Below the pieces are notes generated by a model. It saw only the letters and a program-made list of their open reading frames with translations. It had not been told where the DNA came from and searched no databases. This document shows positions 27,494 to 35,656 of a stretch of DNA of 64,000 nt, piece by piece. Every line of letters begins with the position of its first letter. The stretch's first letter is position 1. The DNA is from Paraglaciecola algarum. GTDB taxonomy: Bacteria; Pseudomonadota; Gammaproteobacteria; Enterobacterales; Alteromonadaceae. The stretch spans positions 248,001 through 312,000 of the forward strand of contig NZ_JAKGAS010000001.1 of assembly GCF_021532655.1 (NCBI RefSeq). Direction: 5' to 3'. A program made the translations under genes and the position numbers.

Positions 27494-29815
27494 ATGCCTT
27501 TAAAAATTCGCCTATTAATATCAACACTATCTATTGTGTTGCTTTGTGTGCTGTTATTAGGTGGAGTATCTGTTTACGTAGCAGTTAATGAGTCAAATCA
27601 AGCCTTAACCCAAGCAGTAAAAGAGCGTTTGGTATCACAAAATGTGCAAACCGGTGAAGCTATCAGTGAGTATTTTTCATTCATTGAATCTCAAATTAGA
27701 GCCAAATCATACGAATTATCAGTTGTAGAAGCAGCAGAAAAATTCATACCAGCCTTTGAAGGTTATACACAACAAAGAGGGCAATTATCATCCTCAAATA
27801 AAAGCCACTTGGAAAATTATTATCAAGTTGATTTTACTACAAAATTTAATAATTTTAATACCAATCCAATTGATAATGCTTCGGATCTATTAGCAGGTTT
27901 GAGTGAAAATGCGTTAGCACTACAATATGATTTTATCGCTGGTTCAACGTTTGCGTTAGGTGAAAAAGATGGCCTAGCACACCTTGGTAACGGCAGTGAG
28001 TATGCAAAACAGCATTCTGTATATCATGACACTCTACGTCAATTTCTAAATGAGTTTGGTTATTACGATATTTTTATCGCAGATATTAATACAGGTAATA
28101 TTGTTTATAGTGTATTTAAAGAATTAGACTTTGCCACCAGTATAAAACATGGCCCATATGCGAATACGGGTATTGGTGAAGTGTTTGCAGCTGCGAGCAA
28201 TGCAAATAATGAAAGTGCTGTATTCTTTAGTGATTTCAAATCTTACCTACCATCATATCAAGCTTTAGCTGGTTTTGCTGCGACACAAATTTACTCAAAT
28301 GGTAAACCTATCGCGGTACTTATTTTTCAAATGCCCATGGATCGAATCGATATTCTAATGACTCATCATTCAGAATGGAGTAAAAGAGGATTTGGTGAAA
28401 CAGGTGAAACCTATCTGGTAAATCAAGATAAGCTTTTAATGAATGAAAGTCGTTTTTTTGTGGAAGATAAAGTTAACTACTTTAATGCGCTAAAAGTGAA
28501 TTATCCAAATGAAACAAAAGAGATTACTGCCCGTGGTACTTCTGTTGGTATTCAACCTGTCGACTCACATGCCGTTAACGAAGCTTTAAAAGGTAAAACA
28601 GGTTTTGACAGCATTCAAGACTACCGAGGCGTTGATGTGTTTTCGGCTTATTCCCCCATAAAGGTTGGCGAAAATACATTTGCTTTAATGGCAGAAGTTG
28701 ATGTTGAAGAGGCCTTAAGACCAGCCACAGTCGTGCGTAGTAATTTAATTATGTCTACCATTTGGGAAAGTGTTTTATTGATGGCCGTGGCAACTGTTTT
28801 TATTCTTTGGTTCGCTTCAATAATAGTTAGACCACTAAATCGATTAGGTAAAACGTGCGATGAGTTGTCTACTGGAGAAGGTGATCTAACTGTTAATTTA
28901 AAAAGCTCAGGTATACCTGAAATTGACCGGATTTCTGAAGGTTTTAATAAATTCATAAGTGAAATAAGAGATATAATTTCACAAGTTAAAGTAGACGCTG
29001 ATAGTTTGGCCTCGGCTTCTCATGAAATGAGTGTAATAACTGCGCAAAGTGAAAAAAATACCGAGCAACAACTATCCCTAGCTTCAGCTGTAGCTGGAGC
29101 CATGCAAGAGCTATCAGCTACTTCATCTGATGTACGTCAATCCACAGGGCAAACAAGTGGCCAAAGTTTGCAGGCCCAAGCTAGTTTGAACGAAAATATG
29201 GAACGGGCTGAATTAGCAGCAGATAACATCAAATTGTTAGTTGATCTAATCGAACAATCTGGAAGGGTGATTGGTTCATTGAAGAATGAAGTAAATCAAA
29301 TTACAACTGTATTGAATGTCATTACCAGTATTGCCGATCAAACCAACTTGTTAGCACTTAATGCGGCTATTGAGGCCGCCAGAGCCGGTGAAGCGGGGCG
29401 TGGATTTTCAGTTGTAGCAGATGAAGTTCGAGCCTTAGCAACACGCTCTCAAGAAAGTACCGTAGAAATTTCTAATTTGATAGAAGTCATGAATCAATCT
29501 GCGACAAAGTCTGTTGATTCTATGGAAAAAGCAACAGCTGCAGCAAGTGGAGGAATTCACTTAGTTGATTTAGTAACCGTGGCTTTAGACGAGTTATCGG
29601 TAAACTTAAAACAAGTACTTGAATTGACTGATACAGTCGCAAAATCATCTGAACAACAAGATAGGGTCTCTACTCAGGTAGCCAATAGTATTGAAAACAT
29701 TAGCTCCCTTGCAAGTGAGTTAGAACTTGGCGCAAAACATACAAGTTCAGCTGCGTTAGATTTAGCTAAAACAGCTTCTCACTCTCATGACTTAGTCGCT
29801 AGATTTAAAGTTTAA
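27494..29815 (+). CDS. Methyl-accepting chemotaxis protein with dCache-like sensor
   Basis: A chemoreceptor of 773 residues. It has a first membrane helix near residues 5-30, a periplasmic sensor of about 390 residues of dCache type, a second helix near 425-450, HAMP, and the cytoplasmic signalling domain. The tip motif [20 protein letters not shown] starts near residue 612, with [15 protein letters not shown] after it. I prefer the ATG at 27494 because the earlier ATG at 27455 lies in a hairpin arm and gives a non-hydrophobic lead. A short GGAG is 13 bp upstream. The ligand is unknown. The position between tyrA and pheA is probably incidental. Confidence 0.92.
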   Translation: MPLKIRLLISTLSIVLLCVLLLGGVSVYVAVNESNQALTQAVKERLVSQNVQTGEAISEYFSFIESQIRAKSYELSVVEAAEKFIPAFEGYTQQRGQLSSSNKSHLENYYQVDFTTKFNNFNTNPIDNASDLLAGLSENALALQYDFIAGSTFALGEKDGLAHLGNGSEYAKQHSVYHDTLRQFLNEFGYYDIFIADINTGNIVYSVFKELDFATSIKHGPYANTGIGEVFAAASNANNESAVFFSDFKSYLPSYQALAGFAATQIYSNGKPIAVLIFQMPMDRIDILMTHHSEWSKRGFGETGETYLVNQDKLLMNESRFFVEDKVNYFNALKVNYPNETKEITARGTSVGIQPVDSHAVNEALKGKTGFDSIQDYRGVDVFSAYSPIKVGENTFALMAEVDVEEALRPATVVRSNLIMSTIWESVLLMAVATVFILWFASIIVRPLNRLGKTCDELSTGEGDLTVNLKSSGIPEIDRISEGFNKFISEIRDIISQVKVDADSLASASHEMSVITAQSEKNTEQQLSLASAVAGAMQELSATSSDVRQSTGQTSGQSLQAQASLNENMERAELAADNIKLLVDLIEQSGRVIGSLKNEVNQITTVLNVITSIADQTNLLALNAAIEAARAGEAGRGFSVVADEVRALATRSQESTVEISNLIEVMNQSATKSVDSMEKATAAASGGIHLVDLVTVALDELSVNLKQVLELTDTVAKSSEQQDRVSTQVANSIENISSLASELELGAKHTSSAALDLAKTASHSHDLVARFKV

Positions 29816-29847
29816 GATATTCTAGGTTTTAATCTGGCTGCATTATT

Positions 29848-29874
29848 CTAAAAAAGGCTTGTGGTTCAAGCCTT
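29848..29874 (-). terminator. Rho-independent terminator of pheA
   Basis: On the minus strand a perfect 8-bp stem (AAGGCTTG with CAAGCCTT) around a 5-base loop is followed by six Ts, 25 bp after the pheA stop. In the plus direction the 3' side is AATTATT, so it serves mainly pheA and may weakly stop the chemoreceptor transcript. Confidence 0.88.
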
Positions 29875-29898
29875 AATTATTAACCAATCAATTATCAA

Positions 29899-31080
29899 TT
29901 AGTCCGCTAATGCACTCACAGCAGCGACTTTGGTTGGGTTAATTTCTTCATTTGGATAACAACCTAATACTTTAAAGGTGCGAGCCATAGCCTGAAGTAC
30001 TTCTAAGGCCTCTTGCATAGGTCCATCCTGAACATTACCTTCAACGTCAATGTAAAACATCTCTTCCCAAGGATTGCCTGTGATAGGGCGAGATTCTAAT
30101 TTTGTCATATTGATATTGTTATCCCGTAATACCACTAGAGCGTCAACCAAAGCCCCTGGTTTTTGCACCGTAGACATGACTAAGGTTGTTTTAGCGGGAA
30201 CTTGTAAAGGTACGTTTACTGCTTCTCTAGCCACAACAAAGAATCGACTATGGTTTTCTTTTTGATTGGCCAAGTTTGATTTAATGGCATGTAAACCATA
30301 TAAATTACCACCTGCTTCACTACCAATTGCGGCTACTGAGTTGGAGTTTAGTTCTGCTACTTTGATCATGGCCGCCGAAGAGCTATCACAAGGTTTAACT
30401 TCAACATTGCCTAATTCGGCTAAAAAGTGACTACATTGAGCAAATACTTGTGGGTGAGCATACAATGTCTTAATTTTACTTAGTTCAGTTTCTTGATTAA
30501 CTAACAAGGTGTGTTGAATGGGATGGGTTAGTTCTCCCACTACAGATAAACTGGTGTGCTGTAGTTGGTCATATACTTCATTAATACTGCCAGATGAGGT
30601 GTTCTCTATGGGTAATACTGCATAATCGGCTTCATTGGTTTCTACTTTTTTAATGATTTCTGCAAAACTTTGGCAGCCAATTTCAATTAACTCACCGCTA
30701 CGTCGACTAAAGTATTTTTGCGTAGCTAGATAACTGTATGTGCCCTTGTTACCTAAAAACGCCACACGGTTGACCGATAAAGTGCTGCCAGGGTTGGCAT
30801 TGGCAGCTAACATAGCTTGTTGATTTAATACTGAGTCTTCGAGGATCACGTGGAATATTTGAGTCACGTAGTGGGCGTCTAGATTATGCTTTTTACCTTG
30901 CTTGATTAATCGGATCAGTAATTGTTCTTCTCGTTTATGATCTCTTACTGGGATCTGATTTTTGATTTTAGTTTCAGCTACATAATTGGTTAGTTGTTGT
31001 CTTTGGGCTAATAATTCTAATAAGTTGCTGTCTAATTCGGTGATTTTGACTCTGATTTCTTCTAATTCTGTCGACTTCAT
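29899..31080 (-). CDS. pheA: Bifunctional chorismate mutase/prephenate dehydratase
   Basis: A 393-residue fusion (E. coli PheA is 386). It carries an N-terminal AroQ chorismate mutase (EIRVKITELDSNLLELLAQR), a central prephenate dehydratase (GNKGTYSYLATQKYF; PIENTSSGSINEVYDQL), and a C-terminal ACT regulatory domain with the ESRP motif (LESRPITGNPWEEMFYID). It makes phenylpyruvate for phenylalanine and is probably feedback-inhibited by Phe through ACT. The ATG at 31080 is preferred to a GTG three codons upstream. An attenuator-like structure lies in its leader (31099-31189). Confidence 0.96.
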   Translation of the reverse strand: MKSTELEEIRVKITELDSNLLELLAQRQQLTNYVAETKIKNQIPVRDHKREEQLLIRLIKQGKKHNLDAHYVTQIFHVILEDSVLNQQAMLAANANPGSTLSVNRVAFLGNKGTYSYLATQKYFSRRSGELIEIGCQSFAEIIKKVETNEADYAVLPIENTSSGSINEVYDQLQHTSLSVVGELTHPIQHTLLVNQETELSKIKTLYAHPQVFAQCSHFLAELGNVEVKPCDSSSAAMIKVAELNSNSVAAIGSEAGGNLYGLHAIKSNLANQKENHSRFFVVAREAVNVPLQVPAKTTLVMSTVQKPGALVDALVVLRDNNINMTKLESRPITGNPWEEMFYIDVEGNVQDGPMQEALEVLQAMARTFKVLGCYPNEEINPTKVAAVSALAD

Positions 31081-31098
31081 TTGGTTCACTTGGGTTGT

Positions 31099-31189
31099 AA
31101 AAAAAAACGCCTAATTAAGGAGGCAGGTATTTCTGAATGGGTTTAGGTCATGCTCGTTGCCTATCTATTAGGCAATACCCAAAATCCAT
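31099..31189 (-). promoter_or_regulatory. Attenuator-like leader of pheA with competing hairpins
   Basis: Read on the minus strand, a 7-bp hairpin TTGCCTA/TAGGCAA (31157-31175) is followed by a short GCCT/AGGC hairpin (31109-31124) and nine Us (31107-31099), ending 18 bases before the pheA ATG. GCCTAAT of the first hairpin (31167-31173) is perfectly complementary to ATTAGGC of the second (31109-31115), so the arms can exchange. A 13-codon frame, MDFGYCLIDRQRA (31189-31148), spans the first hairpin and has one Phe and one Tyr codon just before it. The structure is seen; its role as attenuator is inferred. It could also simply end transcripts from the upstream response regulator gene. Confidence 0.5.
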
Positions 31190-31234
31190 TAAATTGGATC
31201 TAATATTATTGGTTATGGTACTAAGATATTTTAG

Positions 31235-32038
31235 TCAGTCTTGCCCTAATAATGAGGCGAGGATTTTGCGCACCTCTTCAACTTCAAAAGGTTTATCGCA
31301 TAACGCATTAACACCGGTTTGGTGAATATTGGCCATGTGTAAACTTGAGGTTGATTCACTGGTTACCATTATGATGGGGATATGTGAAGTTTCAGGATTA
31401 AAACGAATAAATTCAGAAAGTTCTCGGCCATCCATTTCTGGCATATTATAATCTGTAACCACTAAATCGAAGGTATTATCCTTTAGCAATGTAAGCGCTT
31501 CTGCGCCATTTTCAGCTTCAAATATTTTTTCTAGACCTAATCCATTTAATACACGATGAATGTGATTTCTGGCTAACTTACTATCGTCTACAAGTAACAC
31601 CCTTACGTCTTGAATATCAAATAAATCTAATTCTAGTTCATCTGTATTAATGAGGTCTAAAGAGGTATTTAGTGCCTTGGCTAAGCTGTCTGGAGAAAAA
31701 GGTTTAGGTAAAATTGCCGCTACACCAGCTTGTTTAAATTCTTCCAATTTTTCGGTGCGATTTTCACTAGAGATAAGCATAAAAGGCATACCAGCATGTT
31801 TTTCATCATTCTTAATGTTCTTGATAATGTCTAAGCCCGTGCCATCTTCAAAATACATCGCGCTTACGACTAAATCTGCACCGTGTTTTGAAATCAAATT
31901 GATAGCTTGTTTAACGCTGCCTGTCCCTTCAACTTTTAAGACATCTGCTGCGGCTAGTTGTTTGGTAATAATTTTGCGTTGGGTGTCTGACGGCTCAACC
32001 AAAATAATGCTGACCTCAGATAATGCTATATGGGACAT
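31235..32038 (-). CDS. Tandem-receiver response regulator (REC-REC, no output domain)
   Basis: A 267-residue protein made of two CheY-like receiver domains. The second (about residues 145-267) is canonical: acidic pair D151-D152, phosphoacceptor D196 in VVTDYNMPEMDG, T226 and K249. The first (about 10-125) has alanine (A60, VVSAMYFEDG) where the phosphoacceptor should be, so it probably cannot be phosphorylated. No DNA-binding or enzyme domain is present, so it likely acts by protein contact. It lies 20 bp downstream of the SUI1 gene, and across from a partner-switching pair. Confidence 0.9.
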   Translation of the reverse strand: MSHIALSEVSIILVEPSDTQRKIITKQLAAADVLKVEGTGSVKQAINLISKHGADLVVSAMYFEDGTGLDIIKNIKNDEKHAGMPFMLISSENRTEKLEEFKQAGVAAILPKPFSPDSLAKALNTSLDLINTDELELDLFDIQDVRVLLVDDSKLARNHIHRVLNGLGLEKIFEAENGAEALTLLKDNTFDLVVTDYNMPEMDGRELSEFIRFNPETSHIPIIMVTSESTSSLHMANIHQTGVNALCDKPFEVEEVRKILASLLGQD

Positions 32039-32058
32039 TAGTACTCCTTTTCCGTCAA

Positions 32059-32379
32059 TTAGCCACCGGCTAATTTTACATTATGTCCTAATTGCTCAAG
32101 ACTTGCCTTTATTTTATCTCTATTATCACCTTGGATTTCGATAATACCGTCTTTTACAGCGCCACCGGTACCGCACACCTTTTTTAATTTACTACACATG
32201 GCCTTTAATTCTGTGTCGGCTAGCGCAAGTCCAGAAATAGTGGTGACACCTTTACCTTTGCGGCCTTTTGTTTCTCGCCTTATACGCACAACTCCATCAC
32301 TACTTTTAACTTTTGGGGCGATATTTGTGTTTTGGATCCGCCCTAAATCAGTGCTATAAACCAGCTTGTTTTCGTTCAT
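32059..32379 (-). CDS. yciH: SUI1/eIF1-family translation factor (YciH-like)
   Basis: A 106-residue protein of the SUI1 fold, as in E. coli YciH. Visible marks are the basic RIRRETKGRKGKGVTTISGL, the CSKLKKVCGTGGAVKDGIIEIQGDNRDKI core and the C-terminal LEQLGHNVKLAGG. The family is related to eukaryotic eIF1 and is thought to influence start-site fidelity or translation under stress. It is the upstream gene of a probable two-gene unit with the double-receiver protein. Confidence 0.93.
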   Translation of the reverse strand: MNENKLVYSTDLGRIQNTNIAPKVKSSDGVVRIRRETKGRKGKGVTTISGLALADTELKAMCSKLKKVCGTGGAVKDGIIEIQGDNRDKIKASLEQLGHNVKLAGG

Positions 32380-32511
32380 TTTACCACCGCATTAAAAATA
32401 TTTTTAAAGTGTAGGAACAATTCTATAAAAAAAAGTGGATTGTTTATAGGCATATACCTAAAAGTATTATTTAATGGGTGATATCAACCTACAAATAAAT
32501 TGGAGTTTGTT

Positions 32512-32817
32512 ATGAGCTTAGATAGGGCGTTTTCTGATGATGGAAAATTACTGACCATTTTTATAGATGAAAAATTTGATTTTTCTCAAGTCCAAGGGTT
32601 TAGAACTGCTTATTCGGAGGGGACAGAAACGGTTACAGCTATAGTGATTGACCTGCAAAATACCGAATACATGGATAGCTCAGCTTTGGGGATGTTACTC
32701 AACATGCAAAAAGCCATGAAAGACAAAGTGACGAGTTTTAAAATTAAACACGCCAAACCTCAAGTGTCCAGAATTTTGCAGATAGCTCGTTTCGGCAAGA
32801 AATTTGAGTTTTGTTAA
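32512..32817 (+). CDS. STAS-domain anti-sigma factor antagonist
   Basis: A 101-residue single STAS domain like SpoIIAA/RsbV. The phosphorylatable serine is in TEYMDSSALGMLLNM. Such proteins switch partners: dephosphorylated, they bind an anti-sigma factor or other kinase; phosphorylated, they let go. The ATG at 32512 has a GGAG 7 bp upstream, so the TTG four codons earlier is rejected. It is 27 bp upstream of a gene encoding both phosphatase and kinase-like ATPase domains, which should control its phosphorylation. The family resembles CrsA of Shewanella and HsbA of Pseudomonas. Confidence 0.88.
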   Translation: MSLDRAFSDDGKLLTIFIDEKFDFSQVQGFRTAYSEGTETVTAIVIDLQNTEYMDSSALGMLLNMQKAMKDKVTSFKIKHAKPQVSRILQIARFGKKFEFC

Positions 32818-32844
32818 AAGGGCATTAATTAAGGAATAGTGAAT

Positions 32845-34491
32845 ATGCGTATTTTGGTTGTAGATGATGATCCAATTAATCGTTTTTTACTGATGAATAT
32901 GCTTGAACAGCAAGGATACGTAGATACATACGAAGCTGAAAATGGCAAAGTGGCATTAGAGTTAGCTAAACAAGTTCCCCCTGATTTAGTATTACTTGAT
33001 GCGGTTATGCCCGAAATGGATGGGTATGAAGCCGCACCTTTGTTAAAAGAAAGCTCCCCAGATTCTTATTTACCTATTATTTTTATTACCGCGGTGGATG
33101 ATGAAGGCGCTCTAGCTCGATGTTTAGAGGCGGGGGGCGATGATTTTGTTTCGAAGCCTTTTGATAAGGTGATCCTGTCAGCCAAAATCAGAGCGCATTC
33201 TCGGACTCGTTTGTTAAGCAAAAGGGCCAATGATCAATTTAAGCAACTTGCTTTTTATCAAGCAGCTGTGGAAAGAGAACATAAAATAGTTGAACATATA
33301 TTTGCCAATGCATTAGTTATCGATGAGTCATTAAATGATTATATTGATTACCAGTTAAATCCAGCGAGCACCTTCAATGGTGATTTATTTTTAATGTGTA
33401 GTAGCCCGTCAGGTGGCATGTATTTTCTGATGGGAGATTTTACTGGCCATGGTTTAGCTTCATCTATTGGTGCGTTACCGGTTTCTAAAGCCTTTAATGC
33501 TATGTGTAGAAAGGGGTTATCACTGAACGAAATTTCAGAAACGATTAACCAAACGCTTTTAACTTTATTGCCCGATGATATGTTTTTTGCGGCAATTATT
33601 GTTGAAATTGATAAGTCAGGCAAAAGAATTGAAGTATGGAATGGCGGCATGCCACCTTTAGTTTTGCAAAATGACGAAGGAAAAATTGTTAAACGTTTTG
33701 AATCAAAACATATGTCACTTGGTATCTTAGAGGATGAAGATTTCGATGCTATTGTAGAACGTTATGAAGCTACATATGGCGACCGCTTAATCGGTTTTAG
33801 CGATGGTTTGGTTGAAATTGAAAATGCCTCCCAAAATATGTTGGGAGAAAGCGGGGCAGAGCAGTGGCTTATAAAAAATCAAAAAATTACCACTCAAGGA
33901 TTATTTGACAAAGTACTTGAGTACTTAGATGGTGGTGAGCGACTAGACGATATCACACTGGTTATTTTTACTTGTCAGCCACTAAAACCAATACAAAGTC
34001 ATGAAAAGTTAGCGAAATTACCATTAAAAATTATTAGTGATCTTGATGCTGAAGATTTGAAGCAAGGGGAGCCTATTAGTAGTTTGGTTAATGTTATCGC
34101 CAATCAGCTCGGCTTATCTCATCGTCACAGTGCAATTTTTACTGTGTTAAGTGAGCTATACAATAATGCTTTAGATCACGGAATACTAAAATTGGATTCT
34201 AAGCTAAAAGAGACGGATGAAGGTTTTTTTGAATTCTTTACTCTTAAGCAAGAAAGATTAGATACTCTGCAACAAGCTAGTATTGTTTTAACTACCGAAT
34301 TTAACCCTCAAAAGAAGAGTTTACGTTTTCAAATACAAGATTCTGGTGAGGGGTTTGACCCATCTTTGTTGCACTATGAAGACGATCCTGAAAAAGCTTA
34401 CGGAAGAGGGATCGTATTAGTTAAGCAGTTGTGTGATTCTGTAAAATACTCCAATAGTGGTAATACCGTTGATGTAGTATTTACATTATAA
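32845..34491 (+). CDS. REC-PP2C(SpoIIE)-HATPase partner-switching regulator
   Basis: A 548-residue three-part protein. The N-terminal receiver has phosphoacceptor D52 in LVLLDAVMPEMDG. The middle PP2C/SpoIIE phosphatase (about 165-385) has MGDFTGHGLASS, GFSDGLVE and LDDITLVIF. The C-terminal GHKL ATPase is RsbW-like, with SELYNNALDHG (N box), QDSGEGFD and YGRGIVLVKQL. It likely both dephosphorylates and phosphorylates the upstream STAS protein according to receiver state, as described for CrsR and HsbR. The ATG at 32845, 8 bp after AAGGAA, is preferred over a GTG two codons upstream. Confidence 0.9.
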   Translation: MRILVVDDDPINRFLLMNMLEQQGYVDTYEAENGKVALELAKQVPPDLVLLDAVMPEMDGYEAAPLLKESSPDSYLPIIFITAVDDEGALARCLEAGGDDFVSKPFDKVILSAKIRAHSRTRLLSKRANDQFKQLAFYQAAVEREHKIVEHIFANALVIDESLNDYIDYQLNPASTFNGDLFLMCSSPSGGMYFLMGDFTGHGLASSIGALPVSKAFNAMCRKGLSLNEISETINQTLLTLLPDDMFFAAIIVEIDKSGKRIEVWNGGMPPLVLQNDEGKIVKRFESKHMSLGILEDEDFDAIVERYEATYGDRLIGFSDGLVEIENASQNMLGESGAEQWLIKNQKITTQGLFDKVLEYLDGGERLDDITLVIFTCQPLKPIQSHEKLAKLPLKIISDLDAEDLKQGEPISSLVNVIANQLGLSHRHSAIFTVLSELYNNALDHGILKLDSKLKETDEGFFEFFTLKQERLDTLQQASIVLTTEFNPQKKSLRFQIQDSGEGFDPSLLHYEDDPEKAYGRGIVLVKQLCDSVKYSNSGNTVDVVFTL

Positions 34492-34531
34492 GTAATCTTC
34501 ACAATAGGTTGAATATAGAATAAATTTCAAT

Positions 34532-34561
34532 TTGTTATTGAGAATTATTCGCAATTAGAAT
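34532..34561 (+). promoter_or_regulatory. Fur-boxed promoter of the ferric-iron ABC operon
   Basis: A -35 TTGTTA (34532-34537) and a -10 TAGAAT (34556-34561) are 18 bp apart. Between them, TGAGAAT-T-ATTCGCA (34539-34553) matches the 7-1-7 Fur motif TGATAAT-N-ATTATCA at 11 of 14 positions. A repressor bound there would block polymerase. It lies 45 bp upstream of the iron-binding protein gene. Confidence 0.65.
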
Positions 34562-34605
34562 ACCATTCTAGCCTCAAATTTTGTCAACTAGTTGGGATCT
34601 GCACT

Positions 34606-35619
34606 TTGAAAAATATTTTATCTATTGTCGCCCTAGTGGGGACCTTCGTGTCTCCTTTGGTGATGGCCGAACAAGTCAATTTATATTCAGCCCGTAAAGA
34701 AGCATTAATCAAACCATTATTGGATCAATTTACCCAACAAACAGGTATTTCGGTTAATTTAGTCACAGGCAAAGCCGACAATTTGATTACACGTCTTAAA
34801 AGTGAAGGTAAATATAGTCCAGCAGATTTGTTGTTAACCACTGATGTTGGACGTTTGTATCGCGCCAAACAACAAGGTTTGACCCAAGCCATTAGTACTT
34901 CAAGTGTTTCACAAACCGTGCCTGCTAATTTTCAAGATGAAGAAAGCCATTGGATTGGTTTATCTTTGCGAGCTCGCCCTATCATGGTTTCAAAAGATCG
35001 GGTAGCGGCTAATGCAGTAACTAGCCTCGAAGATTTGACTGATCCTAGTTGGAAAGGACGAATTTGTATTCGCAGTTCTAGCAACATTTATAATCAATCT
35101 ATGGTGGCCTCATTGATCGCGCAGTTAGGTGAAGAACAGGCCCAAGCTTGGGTGGATGGTTTTGTTAAAAACTTCGCTCGTCCACCCCAAGGTGGTGACA
35201 GAGATCAAATCAAAGCGGTTGCCGCTGGTCAGTGTGACCTAGCGATTGCTAATACTTATTACTTAGCTGGAATGTTGTCTTCAGATGATAAAACTCAGCA
35301 AGCTCAAGCCAAACAAGTGAAAGTAGTCTGGCCTAATCAACAAGATCGTGGTGCGCATGTCAATATTTCAGGCGTGGCTATGGCTAAAAATGCTCCCAAC
35401 AAAGACGCTGCACGTAAGTTAGTTGATTTTCTATTAAGCAGTGAATCACAAGTTTGGTATGCCAACACAAACCATGAATACCCTGTTTTACCCAATGTGA
35501 AATGGAGTGATCTATTAACTTCATTTGGTCAGTATAAAGCTGAACAAGTTCCTCTAAGCCAATTAGGTGAATTGAACGCTAGCGCTGTACGTATTATGGA
35601 TCGTGCTGGGTGGAAATAA
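34606..35619 (+). CDS. fbpA: Periplasmic Fe(3+)-binding protein of an ABC transporter
   Basis: A 337-residue periplasmic solute-binding protein of the FbpA/FutA (AfuA) type. The signal peptide is MKNILSIVALVGTFVSPLVMA. The mature start EQVNLYSARKEALIKPLLDQFTQQTGI is characteristic of ferric-iron binders, and IANTYYLAGML carries the adjacent tyrosines that ligate iron in this family. The start is TTG at 34606 with GGGA upstream. It is the first gene of an fbpABC operon under a probable Fur box. Confidence 0.92.
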   Translation: MKNILSIVALVGTFVSPLVMAEQVNLYSARKEALIKPLLDQFTQQTGISVNLVTGKADNLITRLKSEGKYSPADLLLTTDVGRLYRAKQQGLTQAISTSSVSQTVPANFQDEESHWIGLSLRARPIMVSKDRVAANAVTSLEDLTDPSWKGRICIRSSSNIYNQSMVASLIAQLGEEQAQAWVDGFVKNFARPPQGGDRDQIKAVAAGQCDLAIANTYYLAGMLSSDDKTQQAQAKQVKVVWPNQQDRGAHVNISGVAMAKNAPNKDAARKLVDFLLSSESQVWYANTNHEYPVLPNVKWSDLLTSFGQYKAEQVPLSQLGELNASAVRIMDRAGWK

Positions 35620-35656
35620 GGTTCACACCTAATCATTGTTTTTTCGAGCCAATTGT

